A DNA stretch of 64,000 nucleotides from Bdellovibrionota bacterium (GTDB lineage Bacteria; Bdellovibrionota; Bdellovibrionia; Bdellovibrionales; JAEYZS01), in assembly GCA_040386775.1 (NCBI GenBank), contig JAZKEU010000006.1, forward strand, positions 16,584-80,583, in the 5' to 3' direction. The stretch's first letter is position 1; each line of letters opens with the position of its first letter. Below are positions 8,537 through 15,430 of this stretch, piece after piece. Position numbers and translations under genes: made by a program. A model generated the notes under the pieces. That model was not told the origin of the DNA, searched no databases, and saw nothing but the letters and a program-made list of their open reading frames with translations.

Positions 8537-8837
8537 GTTCTCTTTCTACGGGTATAATCCCATAGCTAGATAGAGCAATCGAAGGGCCGTGCTTATAGCA
8601 AAACTGTTAGGTCCCCTCACCTTCTCACATAAAATTATTACAAGAGCTCAGCCGCAATTTGTCCGAACAAAAATTAAAAAACTATTTTTCGACAAAGAAA
8701 ATTAGAAGAGACGTATTTTGTCCATAATTCGGATTTATAGCCAGTATCCGGACGTCATCTCCTCCAGAATCGTTTAAAGGCCTAAAGAATCAGGCATCCT
8801 ATGTGCTTATATAGGCTATGGGTACAAAGTTTATCTT
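8537..8837. other. Divergent intergenic region
   Basis: The only gene-free stretch over 300 bases (to 8878 counting the hairpin). It must carry both divergent promoters. A weak minus-strand candidate is TTGCTC with TATACC 16 bases on, just before the minus-strand gene. Near-repeats built on GTCCGAA/TTCGGA occur around 8660, 8720 and 8745. No ORF or RNA gene was recognised. Confidence 0.5.
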
Positions 8838-8859
8838 ACTAAGAGCTATGGCTCTTAGT
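8838..8859 (+). promoter_or_regulatory. Strong hairpin just before ribosome-binding site
   Basis: ACTAAGAGC, loop TATG, GCTCTTAGT: a perfect 9-bp stem (plus an outer T-G pair) ending 6 bases before the AGAGGAG ribosome-binding site of the lipoprotein gene at 8879. Placement suggests control of mRNA stability or translation; no T-run follows, so it is not a terminator. Confidence 0.5.
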
Positions 8860-8878
8860 GCTACCAGAGGAGTTTAAA

Positions 8879-9742
8879 ATGTTAGCAAATTCAATCAAGT
8901 TTTTAGCAGTGGGCGCTTCACTTGCAGGTCTAGTGGCTTGCGGTAAAGGTGTGGGCGAAAAGAATAATCTCAAAATCGATGGAACTTATACGCAAGAAGA
9001 TGTTTCCGTTCAGGGAAAAGACGTTAAGAGTTCGGAAGAGACCTCTAACTTAACGTTGATTTCTATTGATGATAATATCATGACCACTTATAAATTCAGC
9101 CAAGATAAAAAAGGCGTTGAAGTCAGCAAGAAAAGATTGATCGTAAAGGGCACAAAAGTTATCGGTACAGAAGATATCGAAAATTTATGTGTTGATCAAA
9201 GTGAATTGGGAGTCAAAGCAACAGATATTAAACTTAAAGTTTCAAGTGGCAATCTAACTCTAACTGAATCAGGAACTCAAGCTCAAGAAAAAGGTGCTAA
9301 TGTTCTTCTAAATACAGATTTGAAAGCCATCAAAAAAGACGAATTCAATTCACTTCTAGAACTAGCTAAAACTACAGATAGAGTATGCTTAGATTCAAGC
9401 GGTAATATTGATGTAGAAAAATCTGCGGCTTTAAAAGGTAAAAAAGGTATTGATTCTGCAGAAGCCGAAAAATTAGCCGAAGCTGACGCTGAGAAAGAAG
9501 CAAAGGCTGCTCTAGAAGCAGAGGCCGCAGCTGCTGAAGCCGCTCTAAAAGCTGAGGAAGAGAAAAAAACAGAAGAGGGGGATGAAATCTCTGATGAAAC
9601 CAAAGCTAACATTGCAACTGTATCAAGTGCTGTTACCACAGTAGGAAAAGCAGTAGGAAAAGCATTAAAAGATACAACAAATCTATCGACATCAGCTACT
9701 GCTGCAATTCCAGCAACTACTAGCGTAGAAATTTCTCAATAA
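8879..9742 (+). CDS. Lipoprotein with Ala/Glu/Lys-rich helical C-terminal half
   Basis: The start at 8879 is preceded by AGAGGAG; an in-frame GTG at 8858 lies inside the upstream hairpin and is rejected. The protein (287 residues) begins with a signal peptide and lipobox LVACG. Residues about 25-170 form a beta-rich domain with two Cys (LCVDQ and VCLDS) that could form a disulfide. Residues about 195-240 are a highly charged Ala/Glu/Lys helix (EADAEKEAKAALEAEAAAA), probably a coiled coil, followed by a Thr/Ser/Ala-rich tail. No family is recognised; a periplasmic or outer-membrane spacer-like lipoprotein is plausible. Confidence 0.75.
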   Translation: MLANSIKFLAVGASLAGLVACGKGVGEKNNLKIDGTYTQEDVSVQGKDVKSSEETSNLTLISIDDNIMTTYKFSQDKKGVEVSKKRLIVKGTKVIGTEDIENLCVDQSELGVKATDIKLKVSSGNLTLTESGTQAQEKGANVLLNTDLKAIKKDEFNSLLELAKTTDRVCLDSSGNIDVEKSAALKGKKGIDSAEAEKLAEADAEKEAKAALEAEAAAAEAALKAEEEKKTEEGDEISDETKANIATVSSAVTTVGKAVGKALKDTTNLSTSATAAIPATTSVEISQ

Positions 9743-9757
9743 TAATTAAAAGTTTAA

Positions 9758-9787
9758 AGATAGCGCCGAGAATTCTTGGCGCTATTT
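9758..9787. terminator. Bidirectional terminator-like hairpin
   Basis: ATAGCGCC at 9760-9767 pairs with GGCGCTAT at 9778-9785, with further pairing inside the loop. It lies between the convergent lipoprotein gene and oppC and includes the oppC stop codon. T-tracts on both sides are weak. Confidence 0.55.
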
Positions 9788-10729
9788 AGTCTTAGGATCG
9801 AAAGCGTCTCTTAGACCGTCTCCGAATAAATTAAAAGCTAACATCGTTAAAAAGATCGCAATCCCCGGTGAAATAATCAAATGCGGGAATGTTCTCAAAG
9901 ATCTCCAACCTTCATTCGCAAGTACGCCCCAGCTGCTGTAAGGTGGTTGAAGTCCTAATCCAATAAAGCTTAAGAACGATTCAAACATCACGTTTGCAGG
10001 AATCTGGAATGTTAAAGTCACAATGATTGGACCTAAAATATTTGGAAGTATATGTCTCATCACGATGGAAGGACTGCTAATTCCTAGAGATCTTGCCGCC
10101 TCGATGTATTGCATTTGTTTGGCCTGAAGAACCTGCCCTCTTACAATCCTTGCCATGCCCATCCAACCGTAGATGGATAGAGCTCCAAAGATGGAGAACA
10201 ACGCTCTTAATTCTGGATCCTTAAATGTCTCTAAAGATTCGATTGTCACCTTCGCTAAAACTAAAAGTACTAATGCCGGGATAGAATAAAGAATATCCAC
10301 CAATCTCATCATTAGTGAATCAATCTTGCCGCCGAACCATCCAGAAAATGCTCCATAAACAGTTCCCATAAGAAGCGATACCACCGCCGTGAAAATACCA
10401 ACTGCTATCGAAATTCTAGATCCAAAAATAAGTCTCGAAAAAATATCTCTCCCGAGGGAATCCGTACCTAGCCAGTTTTGAGCGTTTGGAGATAAAAGAA
10501 TTCTTTCTACATTTTGCACATCGAAAGCATAGGGAGCAAGAAACTGCGCAAACATCGCAACACCAATAACAAAAAGAATAAAGTAAGCAGATATGACTGC
10601 CGCCTTATTTTTCTTGAGTCTTTTGTAGCTCTCATCCCAAAGACTGTTGTGTCTTGGAGACGCAGCTGTTGTTGCGCTCGGTACTGATGTTATCATTGTT
10701 TGTGTCTTAATCTCTATCCTTGTTCCCAT
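9782..10729 (-). CDS. oppC: Oligopeptide ABC transporter permease OppC
   Basis: Inner-membrane permease of a peptide/nickel-type ABC importer. It has the N-terminal OppC_N region (KKNKAAVISAYFILFVIGVAMF with the first transmembrane helix), HNWLGTDSLGRD-like loop (QNWLGTDSLGRDIFSRLI), five further helices, and the ATPase-coupling EAA loop (EAARSLGISSPSIVMRHILPN). Length (315) is normal. GAGGGA precedes the ATG. It follows oppB by 60 bases on the same strand and ends in a terminator-like hairpin, so the operon closes without OppD/OppF ATPases. Confidence 0.92.
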   Translation of the reverse strand: MGTRIEIKTQTMITSVPSATTAASPRHNSLWDESYKRLKKNKAAVISAYFILFVIGVAMFAQFLAPYAFDVQNVERILLSPNAQNWLGTDSLGRDIFSRLIFGSRISIAVGIFTAVVSLLMGTVYGAFSGWFGGKIDSLMMRLVDILYSIPALVLLVLAKVTIESLETFKDPELRALFSIFGALSIYGWMGMARIVRGQVLQAKQMQYIEAARSLGISSPSIVMRHILPNILGPIIVTLTFQIPANVMFESFLSFIGLGLQPPYSSWGVLANEGWRSLRTFPHLIISPGIAIFLTMLAFNLFGDGLRDAFDPKTK

Positions 10730-10789
10730 TTTTCCCTCTCAGTGGCTTTTTATCAAGCCTTTACGCGAAACTTCACCTGTTTTATCAGA

Positions 10790-11902
10790 TCAAGCTGCAA
10801 GCTTGATCCTTGGATCCACAATCGCGTAGAAAATATCTACAAGTAAGTTCGAAACTACGAGAAGTACGCTGAATAAAAGTGCAACACCCAAAACCAGCGG
10901 GTAATCTCTATTCGTCACGCTCAAAATCAAATGTCTTCCCATTCCTGGAACTGCAAAAATGATTTCAATAATGAATGCTCCAGAAATAATGTCCGCAATC
11001 AATGGACCAGAGTAAGTTAATACCGGAATCAGTGAGTTTCTTAAAACGTGTTTAAATAATACAACTCTTTCCGCTAAGCCCTTGGCTCTTGCCGTTCTAA
11101 CAAAGTCTGATCTAATCACATCCAGAACGCTTGAACGAGTTAGACGCGCAATAATTGCGGCCGGTCTTATTCCCAAAGTCACTACCGGAAGAATATAATA
11201 AAGCGGTCCTTCCCACAATGCTGGCGGAAGAATTTGAAATTGGAATGAAAATATCAAGATAAAGAGTGAGGCCACCAAGAAACTTGGTAACGTCACCCCA
11301 CCCATCGCAAGAAACATCGAACCTGTATCCACCCAAGTATTGTGTTTCGAGGCGGCAATCACTCCCAACGGAATTCCGATCAAGTAACTCAAGATCAAAG
11401 CATATACGCCCAACTGCAATGACACCGGAAACGTATCCGAGATGATCGAGGAAACGGGTCTACCTAGATATTTATATGACTCACCCAAGTCCCCTTTTAA
11501 AAGGTTTCCTAAGTAATGAGTATATTGTTCCAGAAGAGGTGCATCGAGTTTGTATTTTGCTGCGATATTGGCCATCACTTCAGCCGGCAATGCTCTCTCT
11601 GAGTCAAAGGGCCCACCCGGCATTAATCTCAATAATAAAAACACCAAGGTCACGATCACGAGTAATGTCACTCCCGCTTCCATAAATCTTTTGATCAAAT
11701 ACGGAAGAAGATGTTGCTTGATCACCAAGAAAATCATACCCGCAAACAATAAAGCGCCAATGGTAGACCATAGGATCGTCGTTAACATTCCGTCAACGCC
11801 GATCACACTCACCACAAAACCCGTTGCGAGTAAAATTCCCATGACAATCTTATAGATGTCTAGAATATGGTTTTTAGAAAAAGCTGAAAATTTATCGCCC
11901 AT
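10790..11902 (-). CDS. oppB: Oligopeptide ABC transporter permease OppB with N-terminal extension
   Basis: Partner of OppC. The OppB core begins near residue 68 (LLPYLIKRFMEAGVTLLVIV) and shows LRLMPGGPFD, the LGDLGESYKY loop (LKGDLGESYKY) and the coupling loop RTARAKGLAERVVLFKHVLRN. The protein is 370 residues, about 64 longer than E. coli OppB. The extra N-terminus holds two hydrophobic segments (IYKIVMGILLATGFVVSVIG and ILWSTIGALLFAGMIFLVI), so the topology gains two helices. The start codon overlaps the oppA stop by one base (TAATG), arguing for translational coupling. Confidence 0.9.
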   Translation of the reverse strand: MGDKFSAFSKNHILDIYKIVMGILLATGFVVSVIGVDGMLTTILWSTIGALLFAGMIFLVIKQHLLPYLIKRFMEAGVTLLVIVTLVFLLLRLMPGGPFDSERALPAEVMANIAAKYKLDAPLLEQYTHYLGNLLKGDLGESYKYLGRPVSSIISDTFPVSLQLGVYALILSYLIGIPLGVIAASKHNTWVDTGSMFLAMGGVTLPSFLVASLFILIFSFQFQILPPALWEGPLYYILPVVTLGIRPAAIIARLTRSSVLDVIRSDFVRTARAKGLAERVVLFKHVLRNSLIPVLTYSGPLIADIISGAFIIEIIFAVPGMGRHLILSVTNRDYPLVLGVALLFSVLLVVSNLLVDIFYAIVDPRIKLAA

Positions 11903-13512
11903 TATTTTACCATTACACTTTTATAATCTTTTTCGTCGAGTGGGTTTAATTTAAATCCGCTAACACGACTGTTAATCAAATATTGTCTAATGCTGTAGTA
12001 AAGAGGAACTGCGGCAACATCTTCTTCTAAGACAAGTTTTTGCGCCTCTTTGTAATATTCTTTTCTCTTATCGGAGTTCAATTCAGAAACACCTTTGGCG
12101 ATTAGGCTGTCATACTTTTCATTCTTCCAACCTGTGTGGTTGTTTGCTGAAGTACTTGTTAAAAGATTTAAGAAATTATCTGGATCTGGGTAATCTGCAA
12201 CCCAACCCATTCTGAAAATGCTGTAACCTTTTTTGCTCTTAAGCTTTGAAAGATACACTTTCCATTCTTCGTTTAGGATTTCGATATTGATCCCAAGATT
12301 ACGCTTGAGTTGCGCTTGAACGTTCTCTGCCACCTTCTTGTGGTTTTCATTGGTGTTAAAAGTAATCGTAATTTTAGGAACTTTAGTTGCGTCAGCATAG
12401 CCGGCTTTAGCCATATGTTCTTTTGCTTTTGCTGGATCAAATTTGATTCCCATTTCTTCTTCGTGGCCCATCATTCCTTTTGGCACCCATGAAGTTGCGG
12501 TCACGTCATCTTGACCCAATACTTTTGTGATTTCTTTTTTATCAATGGCCATTGCAACTGCTTTTCTAAAATCTAAATTATCGAAAGGTTTTTGCTTGGT
12601 ATTGAAACCATAGTAATAAACGATAAGACCGTTTTGTTTTTGGTATTCTGGACGTTGCTTAAGAACGCTCACATCATTTGATGGAAGCTCCGGAATCACA
12701 TCGATCTCACCTGCATCAAAGGCATTGATTGCAGAAGACTGCTCTGTGATCATTCTTCCCAATACATATTTCGTTTTTGCCTTTTCTCCAAAGTAAGCAT
12801 CGTTTCTCTCTAAAAGAATGGCTTCGTCATGTTCCCACTTCATGAGCTTGTAGGCTCCCAATGTCACCATGTTTCCAGCTTCTGTCCACTTGTCTCCGTG
12901 TTTTTCGATCAAATCTTTTCTTACTGGATAAGTTGAGTGATGCACGAGAAGAGAAGGGAAAAAACTCATCGGAGATTCCAATTGAACTTCTATTTTGTGT
13001 TTCCCCACCGTTTTGATTCCAACTTGGGAGAAGTCTTTGATTTTTCCTTCGTTGTAGGCTTTTGCGTTTTTTACGTTATAAAGGAAGTAAGAATATTCTG
13101 CGGCAGTTTTAGGATTTAAAAGTCTTTCCCAACCATCTACAACTTGTTGAGCATCGAATTCTACACCGTCAGTCCACTTTACATCTGTTCTTAATTCGAA
13201 GGTCCATTTTTGTACGGCTTTATCCGATTCCCATTTTGTTGCTAGTGCAGGCAATGCTTTTAACTCAGGATCAGCCAAGTCGAATTGAACCAAACCTTCC
13301 ATGATGTTGCCTTGAACCTCTGAAGAAGTCGTGTCTGTAGATTTATTCCAATCCAATGAAGGCGGCTCTGTTTGTAAATTTACTATGAGAGTTTCAGATT
13401 TTTTTACACCAAATTTTAGTGTTTTATCTGATGATGTTTTTGTACAGCTCGTTGTGAAAATTAAAGCCGTTAAGCTCAATGTGTAGAAACTTGATTTCAG
13501 TAGTAAATTCAT
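11902..13512 (-). CDS. oppA: Oligopeptide-binding lipoprotein OppA
   Basis: Substrate-binding component of the importer, a family 5 solute-binding protein (536 residues). A signal peptide ends at FTTSC, giving a lipid-anchored binding protein. Family marks include LIVNLQTEPPSLDWNKSTD, the cluster signature VVDGWERLLNPKTAAEYSYF, the LDFRKAVAMAIDKKEI segment and GWVADYPDPDNFL near the C-terminus. It is the first gene of an oppA-oppB-oppC operon. For a predator or scavenger living on protein, peptide uptake fits with the histidine-degradation genes further along, but that link is inferred. Confidence 0.93.
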   Translation of the reverse strand: MNLLLKSSFYTLSLTALIFTTSCTKTSSDKTLKFGVKKSETLIVNLQTEPPSLDWNKSTDTTSSEVQGNIMEGLVQFDLADPELKALPALATKWESDKAVQKWTFELRTDVKWTDGVEFDAQQVVDGWERLLNPKTAAEYSYFLYNVKNAKAYNEGKIKDFSQVGIKTVGKHKIEVQLESPMSFFPSLLVHHSTYPVRKDLIEKHGDKWTEAGNMVTLGAYKLMKWEHDEAILLERNDAYFGEKAKTKYVLGRMITEQSSAINAFDAGEIDVIPELPSNDVSVLKQRPEYQKQNGLIVYYYGFNTKQKPFDNLDFRKAVAMAIDKKEITKVLGQDDVTATSWVPKGMMGHEEEMGIKFDPAKAKEHMAKAGYADATKVPKITITFNTNENHKKVAENVQAQLKRNLGINIEILNEEWKVYLSKLKSKKGYSIFRMGWVADYPDPDNFLNLLTSTSANNHTGWKNEKYDSLIAKGVSELNSDKRKEYYKEAQKLVLEEDVAAVPLYYSIRQYLINSRVSGFKLNPLDEKDYKSVMVK

Positions 13513-13585
13513 TCTGATTCCCCCTTGAATAATTTCTTAAAAAGTCTTCTCTGACGTCGCCAAAGTGTCAAAACTTTAAGTCGTA

Positions 13586-13614
13586 TTTATTTAGCCTATA
13601 ACCTAATGAGTCAA
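13586..13614 (-). promoter_or_regulatory. Possible promoter for the opp operon
   Basis: On the minus strand, TTGACT is followed after 17 bases by AATAAA, about 75 bases before the oppA start. The -10 match is poor. The remainder of the 278-base gap (13513-13790) shows nothing else convincing. Confidence 0.3.
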
Positions 13615-13790
13615 GAGCCTTAGAGTCAAGAATGACATCACTCTAAAGGTGCAGTGTCATAGTGACCCTTAAAACCAATGCCCGATATGGCTAAATAGAA
13701 TATAGGCAAAGTCTATGCCTGATAGATTTTGGACAAAGTGACGCTGTTTATCTGAGATAGATTTTATATCCTAGAATCAGATACTTATTC

Positions 13791-14369
13791 TTAGAAAAGC
13801 CCGAAGTAGTATTTAAAGTGCAAAAAAGCTGCAAGGTTCTGGAATTTTTGATCCTGATTCATCCCTGTTTCGCTCTTTTCAATGGTTCCATATTCACCCA
13901 AAAGAGTGAATCCCAACTCCGCCGTATCAAAACTTGAAGAGTATTCAACGTAAGCACTGATTGTCTTAAAACTTTGTTTAGATTCCGTCGTAAAAGTACC
14001 TTGAGATTTGTGATTCACTTTCATGAAGTTATAATCCACTCCGAAAGTCAGCGGTGCAGCTCTATACATAAATCCAACACCAGGTCCATAAAATGTTGCT
14101 TCTTGGGTCTGAGTTGAATCATTTGAAGTATTGTCCATCACACTGAACTTGTAATTTGCCGTGATCAGGAGATTACTCGCTTCTCCATTGTAGATAGAGT
14201 ATCCATAGAGACCGCGCAAAGCAATTCCTGAATATTCTGCGTCGGTTGGATTTTTAATGATTGCAAATCCGTAACCCATTTGTGCCTCAAACATACTGCT
14301 GATATCACTAGATTGCGCTCTCGATTCTAAACTCAAAAAAAGAATAACGAAAAGACTTAGTAATTTCAT
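13791..14369 (-). CDS. Predicted outer-membrane beta-barrel protein
   Basis: A 192-residue protein with a signal peptide (LLSLFVILFLSLESRAQS). The mature part alternates polar and hydrophobic residues in 8 or so strands, typical of a small porin-like barrel: GYGFAIIKN, GIALRGLYGYSI, LLITANYKFSV, GPGVGFMYRA, TFGVDYNFMKV, TISAYVEYSS, GFTLLGEYG, and a final strand ending in Phe (HFKYYFGLF), the usual BAM-recognition ending. Its ATG overlaps the stop of the upstream lipoprotein gene by 4 bases (ATGA), so the two are translationally coupled. Substrate or function is unknown. Confidence 0.75.
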   Translation of the reverse strand: MKLLSLFVILFLSLESRAQSSDISSMFEAQMGYGFAIIKNPTDAEYSGIALRGLYGYSIYNGEASNLLITANYKFSVMDNTSNDSTQTQEATFYGPGVGFMYRAAPLTFGVDYNFMKVNHKSQGTFTTESKQSFKTISAYVEYSSSFDTAELGFTLLGEYGTIEKSETGMNQDQKFQNLAAFLHFKYYFGLF

Positions 14370-15328
14370 TCGCCACCAACAACAACTATATCCGTAACAC
14401 TGCCAGTGTATGCATTTCTAATGAATGAGCTTGTCGTTACAACTTGTCCTGAAGTACTGATTCTCTCGATAGTGTCCGTTCCATCACTGGCAACTAAGAT
14501 AGTTCCATCTGGCATCTCCGCCATTGCAGTAGGTGTTGAGATGATTGATAGGTTAGTATTCCAAACAACTGCCGCAGCTCCAGTTACAGCACCAGTGAAT
14601 CTCAATACTCTACTGTTTGCTGTAAGATTGGTTGCAACGTATGTGTTGCCATCCGAGTGGGTCAACATCGCTACAGGATCAAAAGCTCCCGAACCATTAT
14701 TTATCGAAACACAAGTCGCTGTTGTACCAGAGATATTGTACACGTTCACTATGTCATTTCCGGTATTTGTTACCGCAAGATTTCCATTAGATAAAATTGC
14801 TAATTTTCTTGGAGTATTGAGCGTACACGTGGCCAATCCTGTCGTTGTTGTATTTATGTAAGGAGTTGCACTAGAATTATATCGAACTCCGTTTTTATCA
14901 AAACGCTCAATAGTATTTCCTTCGATAACAAAAAAACTTCCATCTGGAGCTTTTTCCACATCAAAGATCACTCCATTAAAGTTTGTATCCGATGCAAATA
15001 ATGATCTTTCTCCGAACACATTCACTTTATCAAGGCGATCTACGCTTTCTAAAGAAACTACAAAGTTAAAAATATCTAATATAGCTATACCGCGAATTGG
15101 AGCACCGATGTTTGTGTAATCTACAACAACACCCAGAAAGCTTCCATTCTCATCATACATTGTGACTGTGTAAGAAACTGGCGCTGTCGTATTGGAATTT
15201 ACTACCAATATCTTATAACCATTCAAACCTAAGGCCGCGTGATTGAATCCTGGATTTTTAGCACAAGAAATCACAATTACCGTTATACAAAACACCAAAC
15301 CCAAAGTTGTAAATTTATTTAATCCCAT
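14366..15328 (-). CDS. Lipoprotein with predicted beta-propeller (NHL-like) repeats
   Basis: A 320-residue lipoprotein: hydrophobic signal ending in VIVISCAKN. The rest contains repeated strand-turn units of the type PDGSFFVIEGNTIERFDKNG, SNGNLAVTNTGNDIVNVYN, SDGNTYVATN and PDGTILVASDGTDTIERIS, which look like NHL/SMP-30-type beta-propeller blades. Such propellers are generally binding scaffolds. It is coupled to the beta-barrel gene at 13791, suggesting that the lipoprotein and barrel work together at the outer membrane. I cannot assign a ligand. Confidence 0.7.
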   Translation of the reverse strand: MGLNKFTTLGLVFCITVIVISCAKNPGFNHAALGLNGYKILVVNSNTTAPVSYTVTMYDENGSFLGVVVDYTNIGAPIRGIAILDIFNFVVSLESVDRLDKVNVFGERSLFASDTNFNGVIFDVEKAPDGSFFVIEGNTIERFDKNGVRYNSSATPYINTTTTGLATCTLNTPRKLAILSNGNLAVTNTGNDIVNVYNISGTTATCVSINNGSGAFDPVAMLTHSDGNTYVATNLTANSRVLRFTGAVTGAAAVVWNTNLSIISTPTAMAEMPDGTILVASDGTDTIERISTSGQVVTTSSFIRNAYTGSVTDIVVVGGE

Positions 15329-15430
15329 ATTAAGATTTTCGGATATGTTTAGGATTTGTTAAGACCTGGTTAAGCCAAGATTAAGAAATAGTTAATTCCT
15401 AGACTAGTCTTTAATCTTCAGTTTTATTAC

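Noticed and set aside
8760-8830. TAAA-N15-GCATCCTA as a sigma-28 promoter for the lipoprotein at 8879
   Set aside because: The -10 part matches the consensus poorly; not enough to claim.
9283-9639. 118-codon antisense frame rich in Ser/Ala
   Set aside because: It is the shadow of the Ala/Glu-rich codons of the lipoprotein gene; composition mirrors the sense strand.
13660-13720. Possible sigma-28 -10 element (GCCCGATATGG) on the plus strand
   Set aside because: One extra base, no -35 element, and no plus-strand gene downstream.
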